DNA of 64,000 nt. Origin: Psococerastis gibbosa. Taxonomy: Eukaryota > Arthropoda > Insecta > Psocodea > Psocidae. Below are positions 42,417-53,163 of the stretch, in pieces (the first letter of the stretch is position 1; each line of letters starts with the position of its first letter). Position numbers and translations under genes: made by a program. The stretch is taken from assembly GCA_963971405.1 (NCBI GenBank), contig OZ020492.1, positions 7,750,001 to 7,814,000 of the forward strand. The letters are read 5' to 3'. Below the pieces are notes generated by a model, which saw only the letters and a list, made by a program, of their open reading frames with translations, made no database searches and had not been told where the DNA came from.

Positions 42417-42925
42417 GCCAGTACAGAGTTTGCTAAATCATTTTAATCAAATTAATTGGCTGTTACGTCATGTGTTTTCCAAAAGTTTGCAAAGATTTCC
42501 CTTAACGAGTACTCCGTAATTTTTTTTAGCGCAAATATCCAATTTATATGCGCATGCTTAAAAACCAGTCAGCATTATATAATTTCCCACAACCCTTGCC
42601 CCGAGAATAGGTGGCGCCCTCTCCTACAGAAAGGGGAATACGACAGATTCTACAGTCCTCCGGCATAATTTTATGATATTCCAATGCACGGCAGACCGCA
42701 GAAGTAAGTGGCATTTGTCAGATTCGGCTTTCCGTGGATTTATTGACAGAAGGTGGGAGTGGAGCTTAGTAGCGAACTGTATTGTTTTACAATAGGCTTA
42801 AGTCTGCGCCCCTGATTTCTTGGTGTAAATCCTGGTTGCCAAGTTGAACCCTGGTTGCAGTTAAGGGAGATTTCTCCCAAAACTAAATTCTATGTCTGGC
42901 TATGTTTATATTTTATTTTTAACGT
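42417..42925. other. Probable intron upstream of plexin exon
   Basis: No repeat or exon recognised. It leads into the pyrimidine tract of the splice acceptor. Confidence 0.4.
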
Positions 42926-42943
42926 GTTTTTTTTTCCTTTCAG
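42926..42943 (+). promoter_or_regulatory. Splice acceptor of plexin exon
   Basis: A run TTTTTTTTTCCTTTCAG gives a strong polypyrimidine tract and AG directly before the coding segment. Confidence 0.85.
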
Positions 42944-43120
42944 AGTACTGGGAACATCCTCAACTTCTGCGAGGTAGGACTGAAAATTTCCGGCGTCACT
43001 CCCATACGCAGCCAGGCTTCAGTTGTTTTCAACGACAGCGCCCTAACTTCGGTCACATTAGCCATTACGGAGAAGCACACTGTTGCTTTCCTCGGTACAT
43101 CCAAAGGCTACATCAAGAAG
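42944..43120 (+). CDS. Internal exon of a plexin (Sema domain)
   Basis: Plexins are single-pass axon-guidance receptors for semaphorins. This 177-base, 59-codon exon is open in the frame beginning AGT, bounded by CAG and GTAAGT. It reads STGNILNFC at its start and ends HTVAFLGTSKGYIKK. The motif HTVAFLGTxxGxLxK, with upstream LTSV, is characteristic of the C-terminal part of the plexin Sema beta-propeller and distinguishes plexins from semaphorins. Both boundaries are phase 0 if the exon starts at AGT, so the exon is symmetric. The longer frame 42892-43149, read two bases over, is a shadow with an unrelated product. No other plexin exon was recognised, so introns must be long. Plexin A or B subtype cannot be told from 59 residues. 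Confidence 0.88.
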
Positions 43121-43126
43121 GTAAGT
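43121..43126 (+). promoter_or_regulatory. Splice donor of plexin exon
   Basis: GTAAGT follows the AAG codon, a consensus donor. Confidence 0.88.
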
Positions 43127-43159
43127 TCCTACTTTGTATTAGCTATTGATTATTCGGTC

Positions 43160-43220
43160 CTTGTTGTCACCCTACATCGGCTACAAGTCATAATGGACAT
43201 GCTGAGACCATTCTCACATT
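43160..43220 (-). repeat. Repeat D scrap in plexin intron
   Basis: GTCACCCTACATCGGCTACA and AATGGACATGCTGAGACCAT, CACATTGTAAC follow the order of repeat D in reverse. Confidence 0.35.
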
Positions 43221-43257
43221 GTAACTATCGTGGGCCCGTTTGAACCACGTTCCTCTT

Positions 43258-43445
43258 GAACCCGGTCCCAAACCACGCTTTGAAATGTTTTCATGCGGAA
43301 TAGTAGTACAGCGCAATGCGTTGGAACATAACAATAAACACGGTAAAGAATTCAAAATTCAGGTATGCCCCCTCATGTTCCAATGCATAGTATTCCTCAC
43401 CAAAACTTTTGTAAGCGTGGTGAGAGTGGCCCTTGCCATGATGAA
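43258..43445. mobile_element. Family L inverted-repeat element
   Basis: The left GGTCCCAAACCACGCTTTGA, GGAATAGTAGTACAGCGCAA, TGCGTTGGAACATAA is inverse to the right end CCCCCTCATGTTCCAATGCA, TAGTATTCCTCACC, GTAAGCGTGGTGAGAG. It is about 190 bp with no coding capacity. Overlapping frames are shadows. Confidence 0.65.
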
Positions 43446-44670
43446 TGTACTAATGATGGGTCTGTGGTGGAACTAACAGATGTAGCACCAACCGGAAAGA
43501 ATAACATACTTGGGGAATTATTGAAACTATTTAAATACGGTGTTAAAACTCATCCCCATAAAAGCAGACGAAATTCAATTGTTTCGTCATGTTGGGCCCG
43601 AAAAAGCCTATAACAATGTTCCGTCTACGCCTAGCAAACGCAACAATAAACAGCAATTTCGCTTTAATTCCCGTAAGTCAATTTGCACTCATTAGGGTTT
43701 ATCTAGGATAATGTACTCTTATTCCCGGATAATTGTTTCTTTATTCCTTAAATACCTGATTCGCGTATTTAAGTTTCCTCTATTTTAACTATAGAGAACA
43801 CACATTTCCCCCCGATTTGACCAGTTTTATTACCTTGTTTAGGCCTGTCCTCATAGACGGTCGGTGACACGACAGCAGCGTTTCCACACAATCGTGTTCT
43901 GTGCGTTCTCGGTTGAGAGCCCCAAACTTCTCAAATCTTCTATCATATCTTTCTTCTCAGTGTAACTTCCTCCCTGGTTGCCTTCTTCGTTGTATCTCCC
44001 GGTTCATACCTTTTTTGACTGGGTGGTTTTCGTCTCTACGTCGTAGGTGTACTGTTGGGGAACAGTTCAGCCTCTTTTCTCTTAGTTTCTCCTGTCACGG
44101 CACGGGTTTTCATCTCTTATTACCTTTTTATCTATATCATTTCCAAAAATTAGAAGTGAATGGAAATGCCCCAGGGTGGCGAAATGTAATAATAATAAGT
44201 GATTTATTATAATTAGTGAGTTCGATAATAGAAGAAACAAAAGTAAGTGAAAAATGTGGGAAGTACAGGTAGCCCAATTCACAACTTGGTCAGCAGTTTT
44301 GAAATTTTTGCTGTAATCTGTGAAAAAAAAATACGCCAATCTTTAGGATGAAAAAGGAAATATATAGGGAATGTGAAGCCGTGACGAGATTTTAAAAAAA
44401 AGATATGCAAAAAAGGTCGGGAAAATGACACACGCACACTAATTCAACATAACAGAGGTGAATTCTCTCTTGTTAGTTCCTCCATGTGGAGGAATTTTGG
44501 GAGAATTGAACGGAGTGGGATGAAATTTTTGAGGGGAAAGGGTTATTTGACAAGAATTGAAAATTCATTTCCATGCATTTTCAGCTTCCTACTATCGTTT
44601 AAGGGGTTATTGTGCAAAATCAATTCTTTTGCTTTCCTTTTTTTATGCAAAAGATTACAACTAAATAAAT
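43446..44670. other. Unassigned DNA, 1.2 kb
   Basis: Probably plexin intron. Frames of 80-103 codons on both strands are unassigned. Confidence 0.35.
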
Positions 44671-44676
44671 AATTTT

Positions 44677-44845
44677 AGTTCCATTACTAAACCAATCTAG
44701 CGTTGCAGTAAAGCCGTCTCATGTGCATAAATAGGATAGCCTGCTTTACATGTCCTCCGAGGCATGGCCCGAAAATGTAGGTCGCGAGCCAACAACTTTC
44801 CGAGTGAAAGTCAGGAGTCCTTACCACTGCACTATTTCTAAGAAT
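44677..44845 (-). mobile_element. SINE-A copy
   Basis: It is the reverse complement, from the tail (AGATTGGTTTAGTAATGGAA) to the head (AGTGCAGTGGTAAGGACTCC). The B box is GTTGGCTCGCGAC-like and degraded. Confidence 0.7.
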
Positions 44846-44879
44846 AGCCATAACATCTGATGTTAGGAAAATACTCAGA

Positions 44880-45095
44880 ACCATGGACATGTACATGACT
44901 CGTATCTGTACTTGGTTAAGTCATGCTTTCGCCTGTTTCATTGCAGTAAGCTTGTCTCAATTTGTCCATTATCGCTTGTAGCCGGTGTAGGTTGACATCG
45001 CTGACGTTTGCCAATAGCCAAAAATTCATATGGAAAAAATACAAATAATGTCCGAAATACATGGGGTCGTTGGCATTGGACAAGGGACATAATAA
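44880..45095 (+). repeat. Repeat D, most complete copy
   Basis: ACATGACTCGTATCTGTACT, GGTTAAGTCATGC, AGCCGGTGTAGGTTGACATC, AAATAATGTCCGAAATACAT and GGGGTCGTTGGCATTGGACA, in order. Confidence 0.6.
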
Positions 45096-45100
45096 CCACT

Positions 45101-45156
45101 CCCCCCACCAGGCTGACAGGGTTGCTTAAAGCAGAAATGCTAAAAGCAGGCGTCGC
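45101..45156 (+). mobile_element. SINE-B 3' tail fragment
   Basis: CCAGGCTGACAGGGTTGCTT, AAAGCAGAAATGC and AAAAGCAGGCGTC. It lies directly after repeat D. Confidence 0.65.
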
Positions 45157-45278
45157 GAAAAAAAATATTGCCCATGGAACCTCTCCCTACGAAAATACCT
45201 TTTTTTATTTTTCGGAAAATACCGGAATTCTTTTAACCCATATATAGGCCAATAGGTAATTCGTGCATTATTAAAAGA

Positions 45279-46130
45279 ACCGGTTCGAGTTCACTCGAAC
45301 ATGCTTTCCAATTTATCAAAATTAGTAGATAGAGAAAATGAGTAATTTCATGGTAAATAATTTTCCTATATGGTTAAATTTACGATGTCTCGGGGGGGGG
45401 GGGGGGGGGGGTGTCCACCTGACGTCACTCGTCACTGGTGGTGAGGTAAATTCTAGATAGGTCAGACCAACACATTACCACCCAGCAATACTGGCAGGGC
45501 ACGCAATGCATTTGAGCGTGAATTTTCATCATTTAAAAAAAAAAAAACATTTTTTTGTACAAAACCAATTACTTTTTTGGGAAAGCAACCTGTCCGGTTT
45601 CGTTACTCAATTTAACACCTAAAACATACCTGAAGGTAGAAATCATCGATAGAAAGGTGTCGCAAAAAAATTATTTTTTAGTCATTTTTCATTAAAATTT
45701 AGTCATTTTTATTTTTTTACCCCCAGAAGCAAACTATCAAGGGGCAAGCGACCCCCCGCATTTTATCAACATTAACAAAAACTACTACTACTGAATTTAA
45801 AAGAAATCGATGGAGCCGTTTTGGGGAAATAATTTTTTTAGACGTTTTTTTGAAGTTTTTTGAAAATAAAAACCCCCCAAATTGAGTTAGCCCAAAATAA
45901 AAATAATAGTCCCGAGGTATGATTTTTGTGAACCTACATGCCGAATTTCATCAAAATCGACCGAGTAGTTTGCCCGGAAATCGACGAACAGACAGACAGA
46001 CAGACATTTCGTAAAAACCACTTTTTTGGGTTCCTGGGACCTTAAAACGTGTAAATCCATTGAAATCTCGGAATCGAAAATTTTGACCGTCACAAAGCTT
46101 TCCTTATACTACGTATAAATTGAAAAGCAA
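45279..46130. mobile_element. Family I element, near full-length
   Basis: It starts with the hairpin GTTCGAGTTCACTCGAAC then ATGCTTTCCAATTTAT, and ends TACGTATAAATTGAAAAGCA. It aligns to 34175-35035 throughout, with a longer G run (about 45391-45411). It lacks the second half of the ATCGATAGA palindrome. No transposase seen. Confidence 0.7.
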
Positions 46131-46900
46131 AAATATACAGTACAATCTAAATTCAAGCCTCAAGCCGGAGCGTGTCAGGGTGGCGCAAAATTCCTCTACT
46201 TATTGGTGTTGCTTAATTTATAGACCTAAATATGTGACAGATTGAAGGTTTTCATTCATAATGATCAATTAAACAACTATTTCCAAAAACCACAAACTGT
46301 TCAGACCCAGATATATTAGGCAGATTTCCCAAAATTACCGGATATCTAGCAATACTAACTAAGTTTTAGCGAAATTTTGATTTGGAATCGTTTGAAAGGG
46401 GGTAAGGTGGTCGATGAAATTTTTTAATTGAGACATGCTGGAAAGGCAGATTTATACCGATTCTAAAGAGGTATTAGACAGTCATATCGGTTGAAAACTA
46501 AAGACAGTGAAATTTTTCCCGCGAATGCATGTAATGAGAAAATACCAAATTTCGGGAAAGTTGAGCTAAACAGCCAGGTCTTACCCAATCACCTGGGCCT
46601 AAACCAAAAGACCGATAGTAAACCTAATTACATGTTTGAAAACAGCAAGAATGGTGGAAAATGTTTACACCATTCTAATTGCTTTGAATTAATGTATGGA
46701 CGGCCGAAAATGGGGCATAAAAGGGCCTATTTTGGCAATTTTCCATCATTTTTCACCTTTTGGCGACATTTCCCCCCTCCCCAAACAAAATACACCCACC
46801 CCAAGTGTGCCAATGTCCGTAAAAATAATTATAATACTATAATAAACATAAAAAAGTCAATTCCAAATGAAAAAAAAATGTCAGCCCACTTATGATATAT
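46131..46900. other. Unassigned DNA
   Basis: 46380-46560 is an inverted relative of about 3420-3600 (ATTTTGATTTG, GAAAGGGGGTAAGGTGG, CGATTCTAAAGAGGTATTA). The 134-codon frame at 46491-46895 continues into A-rich sequence and has no recognised family. Confidence 0.4.
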
Positions 46901-46904
46901 GTGG

Positions 46905-46978
46905 TGTCGAACCCGCATGCTTTGGTTCATACATCCACGGCGCTCACCGTTACGCCAAGTAGGGCCCGATTTTGAGGT
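46905..46978 (-). mobile_element. tRNA-like SINE head
   Basis: The minus strand reads TACTTGGCGTAACGGTGAGC (A box) and GCATGCGGGTTCGACACC (B box) 30-35 nt apart. The acceptor ends do not pair, so a SINE head or tRNA relic is preferred. Confidence 0.4.
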
Positions 46979-47039
46979 CAATTAAAGTGCCTATTCAATC
47001 GAGAGCTTCCAAAATTCAACGGGTGGGCGGGGAGTGGGC

Positions 47040-47130
47040 GCGTAGAGTACCCGAGTACCTTCACTTAACCAGCGGAAACCGCGAGGTCGTGGGTTCGAAC
47101 AATGCTTGTGACGGATTTTTTTTTCAATAA
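47040..47130 (+). mobile_element. tRNA-like SINE head
   Basis: GCGTAGAGTACCCGAGTACC then ACCGCGAGGTCGTGGGTTCG (B box) and a run of T. It lies just after a minus-oriented tRNA-like block. Confidence 0.4.
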
Positions 47131-47865
47131 TTAGTGACACAATAATTTTATTTTTATTATTTTGTGTTTAAATTTGCATTACTGGCCGAATCGCCAAATA
47201 AATTGGCCCTAAAATTGATTTAATTGTCAAATTTTGAATAGTACAGTGGTCTCCAAGCACGGATTTGAATGAAACTTTTTTGATATTTAAAATAGTGTTC
47301 CAGAAATCTAAATACCAGAGAAAATATGTTTTTAAGTACTTAGCTACATTACAAAAAAAAAATTGGCTCCGCAAATTAGCTTCTTTTTTCTCTTGTCACT
47401 GTTTTAGGTGGATATGTATCGTAAACAATGGGCACACTAAACCGGATCCCTTCTTATTTTTATTTAATGGTAAAAGTAAGTTATCGATTTGGCCTCAATT
47501 GGTTGTAGAAGACAACTTATCAAAAATAGCATAAAGGGTAATTGTTCCAAACAATACGGCGGGACATAAAAGGAAAAAAAAATAATGGCCTGCGTTCCAC
47601 CGTCCTAATTTTGCATTGGCAAAATCTATCTATATAATAATTGAAGATAGTGGTGAATGAAGGCGTTGAGTTACTTATTTAACGAGAGTTTATGGAAGAT
47701 ACCATTACAAAATATGTAGCACGCACTTCCGTTTGGTAAAGAGAGATGGTCCCATGGGGACACAGAACATATTTTTTCTATCTTTCCATTACACGGGCTC
47801 ACAGGTTGATTTCCCAAGCAAAGATTTGGTTTTGAATAAAGAAAAAAGAAATTATGGATTTGCTT
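47131..47865. other. Unassigned DNA
   Basis: Nothing recognised. Confidence 0.35.
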
Positions 47866-48020
47866 TACACTTGCTACAGTTTCTGGCCATGCTTCGGAGG
47901 GCGTGTAAAGCAGGCGGTCCCGGGTCTTCCTAGTTGAGTGTAAGAGAAGACTTCATAGCCCTAACTCCGCTAGGTTGACTAAGTAATAGAACAAAAGTAA
48001 ATATTTATTTATTTATTTAT
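47866..48020 (+). mobile_element. SINE-A copy, head truncated
   Basis: ACACTTGCTACAGTTTCTGG, CCATGCTTCGGAGGGCGTGT, CAGGCGGTCCCGGGTCTTCC, then TCCGCTAGGTTGACTAAGTA and (TTAT)n. The head with its boxes is missing. Confidence 0.75.
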
Positions 48021-49207
48021 ATGCCCAATACAAGTAGCCCTAGGTCCATAACAAGTCCTTCAGGACATAATTGCTAAACTATGTACATCCAGGCTGAAGT
48101 TGCAAAGATCCAGTCAGAACGTCCAAATACTTGCTGCTCTGTTGGGAGTTGACAGGAGTGTCTGGGGTAGTTATCGGGTAGCTATTGTTTGATTCTACTT
48201 CTAAATTTAGGCCTACAAATTTCGAAAATTTACTCGATGACGTGACGCAAACGTTGCCAGAAGCGTTATTTGAAGAAACTAGATACATAAACTTCCCAGT
48301 TAACGTTATGAATTAGAAAACTTACTGGATTACTAAAAGGATCGGCGTTATTTACGCAAAAAAGCTTCAAACATATTAAAATTATAATGAACGATGTACG
48401 AATGCCACATGACGAATGAATCAGCGAGTGAAAAGGGAATATGTCAAAAATTTATTGAGAACTAATGGATATATTGAGCTCGAGGAGCCACAATTGGTGA
48501 GAGGTCTCAATAACTATGATTGTATGATATTGATGCTTGGTAATGCAATCACTGCTGGCCCTTCACGCCCGATGAATGAAATCTCATAATGCTACATGTG
48601 CATTGTACAAGTCCTACACATTCGCTACCTATCATATACAAGTCATTTTACCGATATTGTTTTGTCGAGTTTTTTTTTAGTACAATAAGGGCTTGATTAA
48701 TTTTGTGCAACCACCGTGTTTGTATAAGTTTGCATTTGTTTTGATGCTTGTGATTTTTTTTTTACTTCTCCACTTATTGCATTTTTTGTTGGTTTGGCTT
48801 TATATTTGCTCAGCTTATACTTATAGGCCCCCTATAGTCTGCTGAAGGGTAGCGCTGTTCTGAGTACCTCGATGAATACAATCTATTGACTCAGTGGCGG
48901 ATCCTCCTTTCGTGTTGATAGAATGGGTATTCACAATGTTGGTGTTAAACAGTTATAACAGTTTAAGCGACTTCGATAGATGATGTAGTCACCATTATTG
49001 CCAACCTAATAATAATTTCATGTATAATTTTATCAAAAAAATCATTATATGAACGAGAAAAATTTTCCCCCTTTGAATGTGGGTTTGACCAAAAATCATC
49101 ATCTCGAATGCCATTTTCCTTACGATTTTTTTGTAATTACTATCATTTTTTTAATTTTTGACGTAGAAATCGCACTAATTTTGCCTGCAATTGACCAAAT
49201 TAATTAA
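48021..49207. other. Unassigned DNA, 1.2 kb
   Basis: Nothing recognised except CAGTGGCGGATCC at 48893, a lone hAT-like end. Confidence 0.35.
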
Positions 49208-49350
49208 TTGTACTTGTGCGAGCGTCTACGCATCTTGCGGTCGGAGACGTGTCGTAACTCGACACCTATTAGGTTACTTAGTGAGGTAATTGAAGAGGTT
49301 GATCGGATGCATTCATTAAATTGTTTGTACGCGATTAACATTTTTATAAA
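49208..49350 (+). mobile_element. SINE-C copy, head truncated
   Basis: GTACTTGTGCGAGCGTCTAC, GGTCGGAGACGTGTCGTAAC, CTATTAGGTTACTTAGTGAG and GTTTGTACGCGATTAAC. It shows the complete 3' half of the family. Confidence 0.7.
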
Positions 49351-49394
49351 GACAGAAGACAGACAGTTTAGTTAATTCTCATGGAAACTAAGTA

Positions 49395-49555
49395 CGAAGC
49401 TAATCAGCGTGTTAGCTAAGCGCAGGGGTTGGTTAAAGCGAGTTAAAGTTGCGGTGCGATTGATAGTTGATTGGAATGTCGGCCGTGTAACTTTTGTAAC
49501 ACTTTTAATTCGATAACTTCAACATTGTGAATGCCCTTAGTTTGTTTTGAATATA
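49395..49555 (+). repeat. Repeat F copy
   Basis: GTGTTAGCTAAGCGCAGGGG, GGTTAAAGCGAG, GTGCGATTGATAGTTGATTG and AACACTTTTAATTCGATAAC. It is the uninterrupted counterpart of 10436-11070. Confidence 0.5.
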
Positions 49556-50785
49556 CCCGGAGACCATGTACTTTTAACCTTATTCATTTCTTCATTCATT
49601 CACTTCGCCACTGTGCTATTTACTAAATAACTCTAAAGCCATTGTAAACAGGGATTACCTCCCCCCCTTCCTGCGTTTACAGCCTTCCTATATGCCATCA
49701 TTAGATTTTCAAATTCAAAATGCTGTTGTAATGCTTGTTATTAACACAAATTTTATTATGTTACGATTTTTTCCTTTGGACGTCCGGCCCCAAACAACTA
49801 TTTTTGGGCCGGCCCACCGGGCAAATGCCCGTCTGCCCACTGGCCCAGTCCACCACTATAGTGATACATTCCACATGTTGAATCTATCTAGGTATAAATG
49901 CTATTACGAAGTTGGCTCAGAAAAGATGAGCAGTTCCAACAACAAATACACAATAGCATTGAGCAGCTTTCGAAATTGTCGAAAAATACAAAGAAAGAAT
50001 CTGATGCGAAAAAAACCATTGCTGAAATACGTAAAAAAAATTTGAACAGTTAAAAAAAATTGCTTAGGAAGGATTTTTATTTTTCTTATTTATTTCAAAA
50101 GAAATGATCAGGATTTAAGCTGCGATGCACAAGAAGTCATCATCCCCCATTTCAGATCGACGGTGGAAACAAGGTGTAGAGGGAGTTGGGGGAGAGATTG
50201 GGGGGGGGGGGGAGGTAAGGGAGGAGGGGGTTGCAGCTGATTGTCGTCAATTCACTGGATGACGCTTGGCTGCTGTAGGAATTCCTTGTGGACAGCATTA
50301 GTCGATCAGGAATTGGGGGAGGGAAAGTATTGGTCTGCACTACAGAGACCCAACATACCTCTTGTTCTTTTTTCCCCCCTCAGAAAATACCTTATGTGGT
50401 GGGATTTCTTCTTTATTTCTTTTGTCTGGCTTTCGTGATCGTTACGCTCGATGCCCGTTTACGATACATCCCCTTTGTCAGCTGCCCCTGTTATATGTGT
50501 ACTGATTTGTTCATGTACTTGATCCAGCTTGTCAGACGCTGGTGGCCTTTACCCCTTCGAAAGTAAATTTTAGGTATATTTATGGAAAGCCTGTTCTGGC
50601 TTATTGGCCCGTGCTTAACACTTACTATAAGAGTGCCGAAAAAGTACTGTCGTGGAACCAATGACAGTGTTGGAAGTGGGTCTTTTTTAATATTTTTTTT
50701 TAGGCAGACTACTACTATATGTCTACGTCTATTAAAAATAACAGTGTGGCTCTATTGATTTTAAGGACCGCTGTTAGAAACGTTA
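49556..50785. other. Unassigned DNA, 1.2 kb
   Basis: The block ending CACTGGCCCAGTCCACCACT near 49840-49860 resembles a lone hAT end. A G run is at 50200-50211. No gene recognised. Confidence 0.35.
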
Positions 50786-50787
50786 CT

Positions 50788-50860
50788 GTCAGGAATAGTA
50801 GCGCACCGCTATGCATAGGATCATGGGGATGCCCTCTTGCTGCATAACTGAGTTCAGAAC
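50788..50860 (+). mobile_element. Family L end fragment
   Basis: CAGGAATAGTAGCGCACCGC, TATGCATAGGATCATGGGGA match the left arm of family L. No right arm was found. Confidence 0.5.
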
Positions 50861-51100
50861 CCTTTAACGTGTCTATTGTTATACAGGAAAACGGCATCCG
50901 CAAGGTTGTACTGGCCGTCACTAGCAGGATTCGATTCAAAGAGCATGTAATTTCCAATATTAAATAGGCTAGGATTTATTCGAACCGCCCCATGCTTGTG
51001 TGTGTGAGTGAGCGAGTGCTTTAGTCTTAAGGAATTAGCAATTCAATTTTAATTTGTATTTTAAAATGTATACTGTTTTTTTTTTTTTTTTTGCTGACCC
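50861..51100. other. Unassigned DNA
   Basis: Nothing recognised. Confidence 0.3.
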
Positions 51101-51185
51101 CTAGTTGAGTGTAAGAAAGGGCCTTATGGTCCTTAACTCCACCAGGGTGGTCCCAGCTGAAAATAAAGTCTTTAAATAAATAAGT
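51101..51185 (+). mobile_element. Retroelement tail with SINE-A-type hairpin
   Basis: CCTAGTTGAGTGTAAGAAAG, GGGCCTTATGGTCCTTAACT, CCACCAGGGTGG, then AAATAAAGTCTTTAAATAAA. The hairpin arms differ from SINE-A but still pair. Confidence 0.5.
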
Positions 51186-51404
51186 AAAGATTTAGGGCAC
51201 TCGTCCTCCAGCACCTTTACTTAAAAACAATAATGGCGCCCATCATAGGACAGACGTTTTCGATTTTTTTAAATCATGAGAAGCAGGCGCAGTCTGCCAC
51301 CAATTTGAGAAAACACATTATTATTTCGTTAATATAAAACTGAGTACCAATGTGGCGCCCCTTTGGTGCACTCTCCCGCGCCCCCTATGGTACCCAGCAC
51401 GACC

Positions 51405-51487
51405 CTACATCCCCATGTTCCATTACAAAGCAGTGCGCTATTCTTCCTCATAAAAAATTTCCAAGCGTGGTGTGGGACCGGGCCTTC
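51405..51487. mobile_element. Family L terminus
   Basis: ATCCCCATGTTCCATTACAA, GCAGTGCGCTATTCTTCCTC and CCAAGCGTGGTGTGGGACC equal the right end of family L. The left arm is not identified. Confidence 0.55.
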
Positions 51488-51565
51488 CTGTTAGATCTAA
51501 ACTTTTGTTTAGTATAGAACCTCGGTTATAAGAGAAATTCTAACTGTCACCAAACCGCGTTCGAC

Positions 51566-51750
51566 TAGTTTCCCATATAGGAGATCCTTCGATTTTTGTT
51601 TTGAAATTCGATTGCTCCCTGCCACGTCAAATGCTGCTGTGGCGTGCTCTGATTGGTTGAAAGACGACGTGTCAATTGGCAGAAGCTGTGATTGGCTGAA
51701 AAAGACGTGGCAAGTGGAACCAGATATAAAAATGTCTTATGTAGAACTCT
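51566..51750. mobile_element. Family E MITE
   Basis: CCCATATAGGAGATCCTTCG at the left and ATGTAGAACTCT at the right. The inner CCCTGCCACGTCAAATGCTG and AAAAGACGTGGCAAGTGG are inverse. It resembles 33988-34172. Confidence 0.55.
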
Positions 51751-52164
51751 AAATTGGACTGTATGAAGATAAGTAAATAGCCTGAGTCCTCTAGCTTCGC
51801 AGTCGCAGTGGCACTTGCATAGACTAGCGAGCGATGACCCTGTTGAACAGCGGCTCGGGTCAAAAGAGTTGGAACATAGTTCTATGGACGAGACTAGAGT
51901 AGAAACGATGGTAAATGTCACGAAATAAAGAGTATTTGATTTATTTGGGCATGCCTTAGCTAGTGCATGCTAAATCGGGTCGTGCCTGTCTCGCTGGAGA
52001 AGTCACATGCCCCATACTGACCATATGGAGAATTGCTAGTTTTTTCACGGTTTTTATATTGAGATCGGGAGCACTTACCGTATTACCGGCAATGTCCGTT
52101 ATGTACACCGTAAATCCACAATGTTGTATGATAATGCAGGAATGCACGAGAGTTCTTTAATAGG
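51751..52164. other. Unassigned DNA
   Basis: Contains a short inverted pair CTAGTGCATGCT and overlapping unassigned frames. Confidence 0.35.
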
Positions 52165-52345
52165 CAACCGCGGAGTCTAGTCGGTAGCGTACTTGACTAT
52201 GAAACGGAAGCTCGAGGCTCGAGACTCAGCCTGAAAGAAAATATTTTCCGCTGTTAATCTGTATTTAACCTTCACCGTCCGTGGGAAAACACGGCTTTCG
52301 GGCATGTTGCTGACCAGAGCTATCAGGCATAGGCTCTCCATGGGT
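52165..52345 (+). mobile_element. SINE-H copy with tRNA-like head
   Basis: GCGGAGTCTAGTCGGTAGCG is an A-box D arm. CTCGAGGCTCGAGACTC fills the B-box position. The body AAAGAAAATATTTTCCGCTG then GGGAAAACACGGCTTTCGGG and GTTGCTGACCAGAGC matches 17985-18162 and 25155-25315. Confidence 0.65.
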
Positions 52346-52680
52346 TTCGTGCAGTGTTTTTTGGGGGATTCCTCTTGCATAATGTAGCATTTTAATTTTG
52401 AAACCACCATATTAAAAGAATGAGTACGCGTATTAATTTTTGCTTGTATTTTGTTTTTTTAATTTATTAAACTAAATTATATAATTAGTGCAGAAAAAAC
52501 ATGACGTCATCTCTCAATGGCTGTGTGTATAGCTGCCATGTTCGATTTCTAAACGAAACAGGTACATTCTCACTCAGCTTATTACAATTCTGAGGGTGCG
52601 TAGGAAGTCAGTATGATAAAATATTATATTATATTATAATATATTAGACTATACCCTAACTATCAAAAATGTCAGGAAAT
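52346..52680. other. Unassigned AT-rich DNA
   Basis: An ATATTATATTATATTATAATA stretch lies at 52620-52646. Nothing else. Confidence 0.35.
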
Positions 52681-52682
52681 GT

Positions 52683-52855
52683 AATAGTGTAGTGGTATAG
52701 ATTCTGACTTTCACCCGAAAGGTTGTTGGTTCGAGTTCGAGCTTACTTAATTTACTTCGGTGTGTAAGCTGTGAGTTGAGTGTAAGAGAGGGTTGTACTG
52801 TCTTATCTCCGCTTGATTGGCTTAGTTATTGATTAAAAATTATTATTATTTAGGC
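52683..52855 (+). mobile_element. SINE-A copy with internal deletion
   Basis: AGTGTAGTGGTATAGATTCT, ACTTTCACCCGAAAGG, GTTGGTTCGAGTT, then a shortened body, GAGTTGAGTGTAAGAGAGGG, TTGATTGGCTTAG and (ATT)n. Confidence 0.75.
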
Positions 52856-53010
52856 CAAACTACCATAATGCAATAAAAGACAAGAACGGTTGCTGATAGT
52901 TGTAAATATTGTTGTAGCTCATTGGTTACCGCAATTCTGTAATGGGAACTTAGCCTTTAGTTAGTTTTTAGCGTACGCACTTCGAACTCTGATTAACTTT
53001 ATTGTACGGA

Positions 53011-53163
53011 CAAGGCCGTGCCCAGGTTTTGATTTCGGGGGGGGGGGGGGGGGTCAACAAATTTTTTACGTAATTTATTAATGAAAGTCCATTCAATCCA
53101 GTGTAGAAACTCAAATAAATTTATTTCCTTGGACCTACCCCCCCCCCCCTGAGCACGGCTATG
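53011..53163. mobile_element. hAT-like MITE with G/C tracts, 153 bp
   Basis: The left CAAGGCCGTGCCCAGG with TTTTGATTTC and a G run (about 53037-53053), and the right end C run (53139-53149) with CTGAGCACGGCTATG. Flanks TGTACGGA (53003-53010) and TTTACGGA (53164-53171) are an 8-bp duplication with one mismatch. Same family as 7336-7512. Confidence 0.85.

Noticed and set aside
42892-43149. 85-codon plus-strand frame over the plexin exon
   Set aside because: It reads the exon two bases over and continues through both splice sites into intron sequence. The plexin frame gives the conserved motif instead.
46491-46895. 134-codon plus-strand frame
   Set aside because: Composition is lysine- and asparagine-rich from A-rich DNA, part of it overlaps a dispersed repeat, and no family is recognised.
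48890-49618. Possible hAT element between CAGTGGCGGATCC (48893) and CGCCACTG (about 49611)
   Set aside because: Only eight terminal bases match and the flanking 8-mers do not agree.
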